NCBI RefSeq assembly: GCF_023343835.1
Contig: NC_064443.1
Coordinates: 2,852,001-2,916,000, forward strand
Direction: 5' to 3'
DNA length: 64,000 nt
Source: Lagopus muta
Taxonomy: Eukaryota; Chordata; Aves; Galliformes; Phasianidae
Below the pieces are notes generated by a model. The model was not told where the DNA came from. It saw nothing but the letters and a program-made list of their open reading frames with translations, and made no database searches. Position numbers and translations under genes: made by a program. How positions within the stretch are numbered: position 1 is the first letter of the stretch; each line of letters opens with the position of its first letter. Shown here piece by piece: positions 41,568-54,859 of the stretch.

Positions 41568-41623
41568 TGAACTTTCTCTGCTGTTTCCCACTGGACTGAG
41601 CAGAGTTCACACTCGATTGAACT
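41568..41623 (+). promoter_or_regulatory. Cluster of four nuclear-receptor half-sites including an ER6
   Basis: TGAACT (41568-41573), TGGACT (41592-41597), AGTTCA (41604-41609) and TGAACT (41618-41623) lie within 56 bases. TGGACT-n6-AGTTCA is an everted repeat with 6-base spacing, a pattern bound by PXR/CAR-type xenobiotic receptors with RXR. It lies about 13.4 kb upstream of the ALAS1 TATA box. Confidence 0.4.
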
Positions 41624-44600
41624 CATGACTGTGTCAACCCAGAGGGCATGAAGATCAGGGCAAAGGTGAGCAGAATGCACAAGAATGAGGCAGAGACCTT
41701 TGGGACAAAGAGTTCCCCACCCGTGGGGCCATCACTGCATGGACCCTGATGCCAGGGCTGGATGGAATATGCTGCACCATCTCCCTGTTGGAAAGCAGAC
41801 ACATTCTTTTGCTTCTGCCTCTCTGCTCAGTGCCAGCTCTGCAACGTGCCTGCTAAATAAAGTTAGCCCTATCAAGGCCGAGCGCGTTCCTGCCTGTCAA
41901 CTCGATCCACCATACATGGCACCAGACCTGTTTTATCAACCCCTGGAGCTGTGGGAGGCAGCTGAAACCCATGAGCTGTGGCTGGAAGGGATGGCATGTT
42001 GGGCAGCTCAGAAATAGGAAGAGCTGGATGGTCAGACTCCAACACGAGTGAGGCAGACAAAGCCCAGAACCCCTGCTGGGAGGATGAACAATGCAAACAG
42101 TGGATGCTTACATCTAAAGAAGAGATTTTTTCCGAGTCACGGCAGAGGAATGTGTTTTAGGCAGCTGGCTTTTGGCCTTCTGTTTTGTTTGTTTCTCCAA
42201 AGACAAAAACAAAAGTGATGCCATATCAAAGTGCAGCAGGAAGCAGCCAGGAAGGGGACAACAGCACAGTGATGAAGTTCAGGCAGCCGAGCACGAATGC
42301 TCCTGCCCAGCCTGCTAAAGCAGTAGACAACTACCTAGGCAGCCGCTTAGTACAGCCTGGGGAGTTTTCCACATGGAAAGTACCTGCTGGGCTTCGGGAT
42401 GCCCCACACAGCCCATGGAGTGCTCAGGATTTGCTGGTTTCTTTGATAACCCCAGCACAGGAACAGACCCCCCAGTGACATGAGCCTGTACCATGGCTGT
42501 GCTCACACTGACGCAGCCCGAGAGCCACGAGGCTGCTGCCTGATTTTCACTTTGCCTACAAGGGAAATGAGGAAGTGATCTGGTGAGGGGTTTCCACGTG
42601 AGGGACTTCCAGTGCGAGGACGGCGCTGCCCACACAGGGAAGGGCCGCTTCAGGCTGGGTGCTCTGCTCACAGAATGCCTCTGCTGAGTCTGGGCAGAGG
42701 CTGAGTGCTGTTATAATTAGAGCCGAGGTGCCAGGCCGCTCGTTTGCAGCCCCTGTTATTTTTATTACACGACTTTCTGTGCGTTGCATTCATCCAAAGT
42801 GCATCAGTGTCTGCTTTCAGGGTGTAGGAGAACTTCACGCCAGGAGCACCCACAAAGGATCAGAACCAGAAGGCAGAGGGAAAGGACCTCATATGTGCCC
42901 CAATCCAGAGAGATTAAGTCAACTTCTTGAACAGTTACGGGTCAGAGGCACTTAGTTCTGTCAAACCACTCCAAGGGCATCTTCCTAATGAGTAACCAGT
43001 TATTAGAAATTGCAGATGTACAGTAAGGGGCTGGCGCAGGGAGGGTTACTCAATTTTATCGTCAGCTGTCCTGACCTTCAAGGAAAGAACCTAGAGCACT
43101 GTGCAGTTGCCATAAATACTTACTCCATGACAAAGGGCGTCAGAAATGCGAGCTATTGACTGCAGGCTTCACCAGAAGGAAACCTTACACCTTTCAGCCA
43201 GGGAGCTGTAAAGACCAGTGAGTTTTACTGTGGTGTGATAGGCTGAGATGTTAGAGGGCAGGCAGTGCAGCTCACATGGGGCACACTAACACCAGCTTGT
43301 ATGAAAGAAGTGTTTTCTTTCTGAATGATACAGAACTGCCTGTCTCACTGCTGGGTTCTGGAGGCAACCCAAGGGCTGGGCAGTCCATGGGGAGTGGGCC
43401 AACACATGCTGGGCTGTGTCAGGGGCTGCGTGGGCACATTGCCTACCCACAGACACCCCTTAGCTGCACGGACTTTTGGTCTGAGCCATGAGCAGCGCAC
43501 AATGAGCTGAGAATCGAGGTGTAACACTGCACTTCTTACCGAGCACGTGAGTTTTGTTGGTGCAAAGTGAGACCTCCTCACCTGGTGCGGGTGGGATTTT
43601 ACATCCTTGCGTCCCAAAGCTTTTCCTTCTGTTCCCCTGCTGAGAGCACACGATCTGCTCTGGGCTGCCCTGCTCCTTGTTTGTGCAGCATTACAACACC
43701 CTGTGCAAACAAACAGTCCAACTTCGGGTGAAACAGACATCTCAGATAAATCCCATGCGTGGGATGAATCACGCTGGTGTCGCAATCAGTGATATCATGG
43801 GTAAAGATGACCCGAAGAAGGGGAGTTTGAGAACCTTCCATCACTGCTTGTTTGCTGAGTTACAAACAAAGCCTCCTGATGGCCTTGTGCTGGCTTAGCA
43901 AGCTGTGCCCACCTGCTCTGATGATGCCCGTAGCCTTAGATCAGAGTTGCACTGAGCATCTGCCCCTCTGCCCACCTCTGCCCACCTCTGGGGCAGATCT
44001 TGTCTTGTAAAGATAGCTCCTCACCTTCAGATGACATCATTATAAGGCAAAAATCCTGGTGCTGGGCACTCTGTAAGCTCAAACACAGGTGGATGCGGTT
44101 GCTCAAGGTGGCATGGCATCAAGCATGGACATCGGTGGATGCGTTGAGATATCCCACTGGTTTCCTTAGGAGGAGGTAATCAGTCCCAGGGACTGTGCAA
44201 CTGCTCTGCCTCTGCTCTGCAAACACAGCCTGTTGTCCATACACCAGTGCCTGCATTCCTATGGTTTGCATGCATGTTGTAAATAAACACGTGGTGACTC
44301 CCAGCTGATAAGCTTGGAGAAACACAGGGCAGAGTTATGTAAAGCTGGCACAGCCATCACCTGTGCACCAGTACAGCCACAGCACAGCCATGTGTCATTC
44401 TGAAGCACAGCTTGAAGCTGCTGGAACAGGAGGCCTATAGGCAACCATGTCACAGTCCAGCAAAAATCCTTGCACAGGCAATAGAATTGCAATGCCAGAC
44501 CTGGAAAGGCTTCAAATCAAAAAATTCTTGCTTGTAGCTCATCTCAATTCCCAGAGATGCAGACAAGTCTTCACACCCACAGCGTGAGCACCTCAGAGCT

Positions 44601-44964
44601 GGCTACCAGACCTTCAGCTCTGAACGCCTAGGCAGGAGTGAAGCTCTTCCATCCAGATCTGGAGTCTGATTCCTCCCATGATTGTGTTAGCCACAAATGC
44701 CCAGCACAGCACACCCTGTCACAGGCAGAGCCAGCCCTTCATCCCTGCAGCCCATCTCCCTGCAGGACTGCCTGGCACCACTGGTGAAGCAAGCTGTGTG
44801 TGACTGGATGGCTGATTCATGCTGGGACACTGGGCTATTTTCTTGTCCCCACACACGGTGTCATCCAGCACAAGAGGGCTGTGAAAGCTTCTTTGCATTC
44901 TCAAGACTCTCCTACCCTGGTCTGTTACTCTACAGGGGAGGTGAGCTGGTAGACTGTATGATGC

Positions 44965-45115
44965 TCTTAATTAAGGTTGGAAAATAAGACCATCTAATCC
45001 AACCATCCGCCTACCAACAGTACTGACCACTAAGCTGTGTCCCTGAGAACCACTTCTTCATGTTTCCTGAACACCTCCAGGGATGGTGGGCCACCCTAAA
45101 GGAGCATTTCAGACA
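44965..45115 (-). mobile_element. CR1 LINE fragment (antisense, diverged)
   Basis: The + strand shows AAGGTTGGAAAATAAGACCATCTAATCCAACC, then CCTACCAACAGTACTGACCACTAAGC, then CTGAACACCTCCAGGGATGGTGGGCC-type sequence, in the order and spacing of an antisense CR1 3' region. Confidence 0.7.
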
Positions 45116-48100
45116 TAGACACATTATCCCCCAACTTGATCCTTGGGTTCCTGGGACATGCTCAGCACTGCATATGGGGTTCTAGCATTGCCACCTCATG
45201 CAGACAGCACAAGAAGCTTCTCACCAGCCAACGGCACACCACATCCTGACATACATCTGAGAGGACAGGGTTGGGATGTTAGAGAAAAAAGAGCCACAGA
45301 AACCAGCGTGGAGCAGCCACTCAGGGAGCAACACAGCAGCAGACCAAACACTTGGATGCCTGGCACACAAGAACCACTGAACAATGTGAGCCTGGGAGCC
45401 ACCTGAGGGCATGTCTGAGCACCTGAGTGCTATAAAGCAAGGATTCTAGTCCCTGTTGAACTGTCTTCCTCTAGCACAGGCCAGTGATAACAAGTGATCA
45501 GTGATTTTCAGGTTGTAACAGAGGAGGTGTTGGCTTGCTTTATTGCAACTCCTACAGAATGGTGCTGCAGGCTAAAAACCACCTGGCAGTCCTCTTGTGC
45601 AGATTTGTCCTCAGATTTTCTCCTTACATCCACCTCATTCTTGGAGTTAATTATTCCCCTAGCTGTGCTAGGCAGATTAGTGAGCATTTATTTCTATCCA
45701 TCCCTGAAGAAAGCGGCACTGCCAAGCACCAAGCCTGCAAACACAGCCAGCAGCAGGCCCCCTGTGCAGGCACGGTTCCACTCCGAGCTGCTGTGGCCAC
45801 AGTGGGCTGAGCTTACTGAGAAGGCAGTGGCTAAGGAGAGATGTGATCCTGGAGGCTTTGTCTGGTTCTCATTAAGACACAATGAGGGCTTGGTGGGGAA
45901 GGCAGCCTGCTTGCTTTACTTGGAGGTGTGTGAGCAGCACAAAGCCACAGTGGTTCAGCAATGTCTGGGGCCACAGCAACCATTCAACTGCTGTCCCATG
46001 GTTTGAGTGAAAACCTGGGTTAAACAAAGTCACCACTTATCTCGAGATGAACTAACCAAAGGTGAGAAAATAAGCAATGTTCTCACACAACAGAGCTGTG
46101 CAGAGCCCCACATTGTGCCAAGTGCTGTCACCTGGAAGCCCAAGGGCCACTCATCCCTGTCTCTCATTCAGACCAACACCAGATGCTTCCCAACTAGATG
46201 CAAGAGCCCCAGCCTGCCTGCCAGGCTTTAAGAACCAGGATTAAGGCACCCCCATCTCATGAAATTCATGGCCTCGCCAAATTCTGGTGGCAGTGAGACA
46301 GGCATAAGTAAGCTCAGCTTTGTGGTGGTTAAACTGATTTGCTCCACAGCCAGCCATCCTTTTGTTAAGATCTCTCATACTGTGGAAACAAGTCCCAGAG
46401 AGGCTGAGGATGCTGGGAACAGGAGGTTCTCCCCAGCTGCCATACAGTGCATTCCTGGGTAGGTCTTTGTGGCCACCGATTGCGCTAGAAGCATCGCCGT
46501 GCCCTGTGACATATGGCATTTGAAGCCTTCTTTGAAATAAAACCAAAGAAGAGTTAAAAATAGGCCAGCCTTGATAAAGTTGATTCACCCCTGCTGTTGC
46601 ACTGAATGTTGTTGGAGAATTGCTCCACGCAGGGAACAATTCAGAAGAGTCTCGATGAAGAAAGCCTTGTGACGAGGAAGGCTCATCTGCTTCCCTTCAG
46701 AGCAGCTGCACCCTGCCAAGGACAGATGCACTCGGCACATTTGTGGGGATGGCTCATACATAGTAAACGAGCAACTCATTCAATAACCACACATTTGTGA
46801 GACAGTTTCTAATTGAACCCTTCCTGCAAGCAAAGATAACAGCGGCCCTCCGTGTTCTCACCGTGGCTACGTGACAGCAGCGGCCTTTTGCCATCTGCAT
46901 GGTGCATGGATGTGCCGAGCTGACGTGACAGCCCCAGGGTGCCCTGCCCTTCCCCTGCCTGACTGCAGAGATCTTGCACGAATGAGACTTCTCAGCTGTG
47001 TGGGATGCAGACTGCATGGCTGTGCCCATGCTTCCCCAAGCAAGAAGCAGCCAGGGCACAGGGCGTCTCCAGGCCAGCTGATATTTAGGGGATTTGGGAA
47101 AGAAGAGAGGATAGTGAAGGGTATTAGGGGTTGTTGCAATAGAGGCAAGTGTGAGGGAAGCTGGACTTCACTCCTCCAAGCCTCACAGCAATATGTCCTG
47201 GCTGGTGACAGCTTGCACTGAGGGCCTCCTTTCTTCTCCATGGGTATCACATAGTAGTCAGCTCTGCTGTGTGCAATGTGGAGCAGTCCCAGACTAACTG
47301 CAGCAGCACAGTGCTGAGAGAAGCTTTGGTTTGGGTCCCATTGGCACCCAGAGGCTTTTCCTTGTTCCACGTCCCCTTTTCACCCTGGTGAGACCATCCC
47401 ACCTCCCAGCACAGACTGCTCCCCAGCTCAGGACTCTGCCATGCAGGCACATGGCTGGCAGGACAGACCTAATTACTGAAACCAAGCTCATGAAAGGACG
47501 AAAAGCCCAGACCACTAGTAGACTTGAGACCTGCTGCCTGCCTCCATGCACCGTTACCTCATCCCAGGGTACACCAGACCCTGGGCAATCTGCCCACTCT
47601 CAGGGCAGCACACATCCCTCCTCCATCATCTTGGGCAGAGCAGTGAAGAGGGGAAAGGCCAGACTGATTGCCACAACTTTCCATGCTTTTCCAGAAAGAT
47701 CAGTCAGCAGAGGAGCCCTGCTAGAGTTCCCCTACTCCTGAAACTGTTTTCTTTCTTCCAGCTGGTGATGACCTACATAGTAAGCAGGTCACTGGAACAT
47801 GAGAGGCTTTTTTTCTGAGGCAGAGAAGAAAAGCCAAGCAATTCCCCCACTGTGCTTGCTTCCGAGGACAAAGCAAAATGGTGCTTCCCAGGGGTCTCAT
47901 TCAGCCTGACAGCTAACTCTTCCTATCTGAAAGCACTGGGAACTGCTGGGGTCCCACCGGGGAGACCATTGGACCCTGCATGGAACATCAGGCTGGTTGA
48001 GGACTGGCTCCATAGGGGGGGATGAAAAGAGCCTCGGGGAGCACAAGCCCTCACATGAGCAGCAAATGTGCCATGAGCAGCCCTATGCACATGGCTGGGA

Positions 48101-50120
48101 GCCCACACTGCATGAGATTCAATCTGCTGCACACAATGAGCTCTCATCAATTTGAAGGAAAGGAAGGAAAGAGCAGGAGAATGTAGAGGAGACAAGGTGC
48201 CAGCATGGAGCAATCCATGCCCAGCTGAAGGAAGGGATTTGCTTTAGCAAACCGCTGAGTTATTCCCATCTGGAACAATGCTCTGCCTGAAGATCTGGCA
48301 GGTAACAAGAGGGTTAGCAGAGCTTGACTTTCTCAGTCTCTAGACAGTTCTGCTCCTTTACTGCTAAAGGCTTGCTGCAATGATGCACAAGCTAGAAATG
48401 AGGAGGAGCTGAGTACCTCTGAGAGATGGAAAACCTTGGGAGACCCGTTCAGCAACAGCGTGGTTTAGGATCTGGTAGCACAGGACTGGATGGTCCCAAA
48501 CCATTTTTCTCACCTTTTTCCCCCACCTTGCAGCTGATCTCTGCCCACCCTCAGCCCCCTGCTCCTAAATGAAAACAATACTATGAAAGATGTAGGCCAG
48601 CAGCTCTAATCCCCAGACCTGGTGCACCATGGGCAAGAAGCTTGCAGTTACCTACCCAAAGGTAATGTGTGTGTCTGTTAGGGAAATGGATGTAACGGGA
48701 GCCCAGCTGGAGCTCAGCACAGTGCTGTCAGGGTGCACAGAGCCAGTAACCAGAGCAGAGCAGGAGAAGAAACTCCATCAAGCAGGCTGGCAGCTCCGGG
48801 AGCTCCAGGAACAATAGCACCAGCTCAGTAAGTAGGTCATAGTTGTGATCCTTAATTAATCCTGAAGAGACCCCCATCTGCCATGGGGAAGATGACAGAT
48901 AAGGCAGCTCATTAAGCCAACAGGCAGAGGGAATGACACAGCCCAGCCTAACCCCCAGAGATAGCAGGACCAATCCTATATGGTGGCAGTGGCTGCTCTG
49001 CCCAGCCTGTTCCCGGCCAGTGGGTGCTCCAGGCTGTCCCTGTCCCCTATGAGGAAGCCACCACCCAAACCACAGCAGTGTAAGCCTGTCACAGGGGAGA
49101 GTCTGGAGCAAAACCAGCCCAGGGGCAGGCAGAGCTGGGCTCCAACTGCAGAGAATACTGAGTGATTCCCAGCCACCGTGCAGTGCTCACCCTGACCCCA
49201 GCCCTCCCCACACCTGGTGCTGCAGGCAGCCAACATCAGCAGGGAGAGCAAAACCGAGCAGGGCTTCATGCAGGGCAGGTACATCAAAAATAGTTCTCTC
49301 AAAGGAGGGATGTGTGACTAATAAGCCCCAAGCTGGCAATAGTGGTAGATGGGGGCAGCTTAGTGCCAAGGCCACATCTGCAGAAGCCCTTATTAAGGTG
49401 TCACTTATGCTTGCTGCCACCCCCAAAGGCATTGTGCTCAGCACTGTGAACAACTGACAGCGTGCCAGAGCTCAGATGTAGCTGCATATGATTCAACCTG
49501 AACAAGAAGCAAGCAGAAAAGCTGCCAAATAGATATAAAACAATATTTCTACCCAAAGAAATTTTGACTAACGGAGGAGCTGAGCTCCAGCCATATGCAT
49601 CACCACTCTGCTGTGCACTGTTCCCCTGATCCAAGTGCAGCTGGGTGAGGGACTGCAGTGCCACAAGGTTGGTCCATGAAAACCAGGTCACTGGCTAACA
49701 AGCACAGGAGATAGTGCAAGGACTTTGGGAAGTATGTACTGAAATCACTTCGTCCAATTAAGACACAAGCTTAGAAAACAGTTCTGGTTTATTTCCTCTT
49801 GTAATTGGAGCTTTAAATCTCAATTACTTGCTCAAAGTCTCATCATCCTTCATGGTAAATACATCTTCACAGAGAGATTGCTGTGAAGGAGATGCGGTTT
49901 TGGGAACCAAGCTGAAGGAAACGTGAAAGGTCATCACTTTTTGGAGGCAGCAGTGCAGCCAGCACAGGCAGTACGGGGTGAGCTGCAACCCCAAAGGCTC
50001 ACAGGGGAACCCAGAGCTCATCCCCTCCTTCCTGCTGCAGTTCAGCAGCACACTCCTTTGCTGTGCCTTCTCCCTGTCCCACCAGCCAAAGTGCAACTCC
50101 AGGTGCTGTGCAAGACCTTC

Positions 50121-50170
50121 TGGAATGGAATGGAATGGAATGGAATGGAATGGAATGGAATGGAATGGAA
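50121..50170. repeat. (TGGAA)10 pentanucleotide microsatellite
   Basis: Ten perfect TGGAA units fill 50 bases with no interruption, followed at once by CTGAATGG and the CR1 fragment. The perfect state points to recent expansion and likely length polymorphism. Confidence 0.95.
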
Positions 50171-50415
50171 CTGAATGGCTTTCCGCTGGAATAAGCCTTT
50201 AAAGATCATCGATTCCAACTATCAGACTCCTGCCCAAAGCTGACACATATCATTAAGAGCACTATCCAAATTATTCTCTTAAGCATGGACAGGCATGAAG
50301 CATCAACCACTTCTCTAGGAAGCCTTTTCCAGTGACCGATTACCTTCTCAATAAAGAAGTTTTTCCTAATATCCACTAATTATGATCCTAATATCCACGG
50401 ATAGGCACCACTTCA
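50171..50415 (-). mobile_element. CR1 LINE fragment (antisense)
   Basis: The + strand reads AAAGATCATCGATTCCAAC, CTGCCCAAAGCTGACACA, CATGAAGCATCAACCACTTC, AGGAAGCCTTTTCCAGTGACC, CAATAAAGAAGTTTTTCCTAATATCCA. All are in the order of an antisense CR1 3' region. The tail has a short duplicated CCTAATATCCAC word. Confidence 0.8.
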
Positions 50416-53400
50416 GCCCTAGCATCTCAGTAATAGCAATGTGCATTTTGTTAGTGCTGCTGTTGTCTGTAGAGAGCCAGTTACCTGTCACCCAAATTTC
50501 CTCCCCATGTACAGGCAGCACCCCTCCCGACCAGATTCACTCACAGCTCGGTCCCTTCTCTCTGTTTGAGCCAGGAGAAAAGCTTAAATGGATGGGTCAG
50601 CCTTTATCAGTGCTGAGTGGGGTGTCTCGGGAGGGATCTGCACTGTTATTGATTTAAATACACAGACATATAAACAGCACGTCACCAAATTTCACACTAG
50701 GAGCAGGATGCAACATTTTAAGAACGTGAACTGCAATCTGTGGGGTTTTTTAAGTTCAACTTTGAAGCACAGACTTGCCAAGATCAGAGGTCTTCAAAAG
50801 TCACACAGCATCACAGCCATACTCATGCTCTACTAGGAGCTTGTGGGATGGCAGCAGGAATCCTTGGGCAAAGTGCTGCAAGTCCAAAGAGAATAGATTT
50901 TCTGATGTACATAACAGCTCCCTGGGATAAAACAAGGTTCTATGTGAAACCACAGCACAAATGTTGATTAAATGATCCATCGCTAAGCCAGCAGCACACA
51001 CAGCTCCCCAGCCTCCCGTAGTTTTCCCCTACAATCATTTCAACGTGGGAAATTGGACGTGAAAGTAAAGAGAATGACTTAACTGTGTTTTGATTTTTGC
51101 CATTCCGTAGCTGGTGCTTTTCAACTTCTTCGTTGCACAACGTTTGCACTTCCATCTCTTTCGAGGACGTTTCCTAGAATCAGTTGTTATCTTCCCTCAC
51201 CCAGGGCTGGAGCAATGGATAGTTACAAGAGAAACCACATGCATCTCATCCCAAGAAGTGGAGCAGCTCCTGAAAGAAGACATTCAAGACTCCGACCATC
51301 ACCACCACCAAGCCAACACCCAACAAGGTTTGGTTTGCTCGGAACACCAAGTCAGAGACTTCAAAAGCTTGCTCCACCAAGCCTTCTAACACCACAGATT
51401 CCAGCTGGAATGGACTTCAAACCTCCCAAAAATCATCAGGTCAAATAACCAATACACAGAAAAGGTTGGCTGGGTCACAGTACACCATGAAACCTCCCAT
51501 CCCCAGCTCTCCTGGCTCAGTGGTACTTCTCCCAGTGTGGGCACTGCCACCTGGCAGGCAGACTGGCCTGGGAGCCTTGGAAGCAGAGCCCAGAGCTTTG
51601 CGTGACTAAGCTTGTTTGTAAGATAATGCAAACAGAGCATTGGCCAGCTTTTTGGTAGGCTCGGTACAAAGGCAAAGGAGGAGTGCAAGCCTTTGCACTG
51701 TGATAACCTGAATATATCGCAGAGTTTCTCTGGATCGCAGCTCACAATTTGGAGATATGATAATTTCCTTCCTTCTTACTTCAGTGCTGGCTCCTTCTCC
51801 TCTATTGCTGACATTCTTCTCACTTTAATACCCTATCAGTGTCTTCTAGCCTATCCTCAATCTTCAGAGGAAAAATAAGTATTGCACCCCAAAGGTTAAG
51901 CAACCAGAGCTATTGCAAAGGAGCAGAGCAAGCCCCGTGGGCAGGAGGAACCTCCACTTACATTGGGAGATGGACAGATTTGGATAAGAAGAGCATAAGC
52001 CATCAATAAGTAGTGTGGCAGGAAGGTGTGCTTCACCATCTCAAGGTGACAGCCTTTTTAAGCCGCATCATTTCTGTCTGCCCAAAAGATGCCCTGGGAT
52101 GTCACAGATGTCAAAGAGGTGATACACACGGGATGAGGAGGACAGAACACACAGCGTCCTCAATTTCCAGCAACCTTCTAGAAGCCTTGACATTGACATT
52201 GCTTTAGAAGAAACAGCCCCAAAGCCCCATCGAGGCATTTCCATTACTCTGTACCGATTTCTTGTATTCAAGGACCTTTCCAGTCCCATCTGTGCTCTGA
52301 CCCTTCATGCCAATGCCCACAGGTGCAGGCAGTGGCTGTAGCTCACTAGTGCTGCACGGTGTAGCAAAGATGCTCTATGCAAGTGTGAGCTGAGTGTCTC
52401 TCATCAGATACAGAAGTCACACACACCTTTCTCTCCTCTACCAACTGTCCTTCCAATAGAAACCCAGGTTAAAGAGAGCTGGAGAAGGCTGTGACTTCAG
52501 AGCAAAGTCTTTTCCCTGCCCTCTCACCTCTGTCCTTCCATCCCAGCCCCTAACACAAGGATTGCTCAGGCACTTGGTCTTGGAGAGAAGTGAGATTTCC
52601 TCTTCTGCCATGTGAGAAACACATGGACTGCACTGGATCCAAACGGGGAAAATCTGCTAAAGAAATTCAGCACAGGAGGAATTTTTGCTATGCAGCTACT
52701 CTCACAACCCTCGAATTTTGCCTTAAAAGGTAAAGTAAGTTCTCTAAGAATTGCTGTTCTCAGCGCTGGAGGTGGAATTCCCAATCTGAGCCTGGAATTT
52801 GAGCCTGGATTTAATCCAGATGTCAAGATCACATCGACTCCCTTAGAAAATTCAGATCTCAATATAGAGCGTGGCTTGTGCGTGGGGAGAGGGGGTTGTT
52901 TTTCTGGCTTACCCTCTCATGATACTGACTGGGTGGGAAAAAAAGAAGGAATGTGCACAGCTCTGGGTGGGGAAGTGGGAAAAGGGGATTAAATGCTGCT
53001 AGCAGTACAGTTATGCACTTCAGATAGCACAGACTGAGTACAGAGAGGCTTTGGCTCTTGTTTTGCTCACAGAGTATCTAAATGATCCCTAAAAAGCACA
53101 AAACCCATTAAAATTCTAAGAAAGGAGCTATCTGTTGACAGATGTGGGACTGAGCAGAGCAAATGTATTCTGCATCAAATGTTGCTTTTGGGAATTCTGG
53201 GAAGACTTGCTCAACAAATGAGAGATAGGAGGGAAGTGCCAAAGCTAACTTGCACCTGAGCCTGGTTGGCAAACCAGCAGCATGAAAGGGAGCATCTTCC
53301 ACAGCAGCTCTTCATGGATAGCTGCAGAAATCAGTCAGGCTATGGAAGCCAGGGATCAGCTCTCTGTTCTCCATTCAGCCCAAAGGTGCTGTCCCAAACT

Positions 53401-54472
53401 CTTCTTTCTGGAGTGTGGCAAAGGGAAGTTGCGTGGCAATCCAAGCCAGCTTCTCCTTAGCCCTGTAGGGTGATAGTAATACGTTGCCACACTTAAATAC
53501 CATGTAACTAATCCATTGAAACCCTAAGAAGTTTTAGTTAATGGCAGCTTTGTTAGTATTCGCTTCACTTCTGACAGGTAAGGTCTGGCAATAAGGTCAG
53601 TATTGAACAGACACCCTTTCCCTTTTCCACTGCATTTACCCCCTTTTCGTTGGTCCTGGAGCTCAAAATAATCTCTGTGCACTGACAAGGACACATTCCT
53701 TCAGCAGCTCTCCAAGACAGGGGTCAAGTTAATGTCATTCCATGGCCGTTTAGCTCTGCGCAACTCCTGTCTCGCACAAGGTTAAAGAAATACGCCAAAA
53801 CCAAGCTCTAAAGAAGGGTTATAATCACATCTGATTAATAGCACAGATTGCAAGGGAGCCTGACAGCAAAGCTGAGAGCTGTGCTTCACTGGGAGACCTC
53901 TGTGCCATAGCCAAGGCTGCCGCCTCAGCTTCCAACCTTGAATCAAGTTCGAGTAGAACACAGATGCTCTCCAAGCTTCAAACTTGACTCTCACTCTTGA
54001 ATACAAAACATACAATACAAAGAGCTTCTGAATCCCAGCGGCAGAGCAGACTAACACACTTCATCCCTCCACCTTGCAACACGCTGAGGTTCTGCTATTA
54101 AGATAAGAAGGATAAAGCAGCATTATCAGATTGTTGTGGGACTGAACCTGCTGCAGCAGGTGTCCACGGGGATGAGCTCTGTGTAACACAAACCCCTGGG
54201 GGCTGGGGAAGGCACAGACAGCAGACAGCCCAAGGTTTTGCAAGATGGGGAAGAAATACATCATTGCCTTTCTCCTCCCACACCTCAGCAGTCAGCGTAT
54301 CCCTTACAGCAGCAGCACTGGGATGGCCACATCTACACAGAGCTCCTTCTCTCATTACCCCCTGTAAGCATTCTTTGATAAAAAACACTAAAGTAAATGC
54401 TCACTGCAAAGCAAGGGACACAAGCCTCAATATTACATGCAGCTGTGCCACCTTCACAAGAGGGCTCTTCAT

Positions 54473-54690
54473 AGAATCACACAATAGCCTGGGTTGAAAA
54501 GGACCTCAAAGATCATTGAGTTCCAGCCCTCTGCTGTGTGCAGGTCACCAACCAGCAGCCCAGGCTGCCCAGAGCCACATCCAGCCTGGCCTTGAATGCC
54601 TGCAGGGATGGGGCATCCACAGCCTCCTTGGGCAGCCTGTTCCAGTGCCTCACCGCCCTCTGGGTGAAAAATCATCTCCAAAACCAGCGG
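54473..54690 (-). mobile_element. CR1 LINE fragment (antisense), immediately upstream of the ALAS1 promoter
   Basis: This starts with CATAGAATCACACAATAGCC (the reverse complement of the ATTCTATG-type CR1 3' terminus) and continues with GGGTTGAAAAGGACCT, CAGGCTGCCCAGAGCCACAT, CCTGGCCTTGAATGCCTGCA, GGGCAGCCTGTTCCAGTGCC and CTCTGGGTGAAAAATC. It is among the best-preserved CR1 copies in the window and ends about 0.3 kb before the ALAS1 TATA box. Confidence 0.9.
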
Positions 54691-54859
54691 CACCGCAGCA
54701 GAGGAATGATGGGAGAAGCTGTGAGATTTGTGCTGGCTGGAGGCAAAGCGTGAGGGCCGGGATCCTTCAGCCACCAGGCAGAACTGCGTTACCGCATCCC
54801 TAGGGGCCCCTTATGGTCCCCCCACGGCCGCCTCAGAGCCTCCGTGGCCCCTCACGACC

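Larger units (their letters stand above)
39640..54470. other. Gene-poor region upstream of ALAS1
   Basis: Nearly 15 kb without any exon that I could recognise on either strand. Open frames are short, lack codon-like composition and resemble no family known to me. It contains CR1 fragments near 45.0 and 50.2-50.4 kb, a pentanucleotide array near 50.12 kb and two groups of nuclear-receptor half-sites near 40.9 and 41.6 kb. It is the obvious place for distal control elements of ALAS1. Confidence 0.55.

Noticed and set aside
45494-46006. 170-codon open frame on the + strand
   Set aside because: It is long for chance but has no recognisable domain and no flanking splice signals fitting a gene. 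Without transcript support I do not call it a gene.
52612-52992. 126-codon open frame on the + strand in the region upstream of ALAS1
   Set aside because: Its residue composition resembles no known family, there is no good Kozak context or splice context, and it lies in otherwise non-coding DNA. Chance is the simplest explanation.
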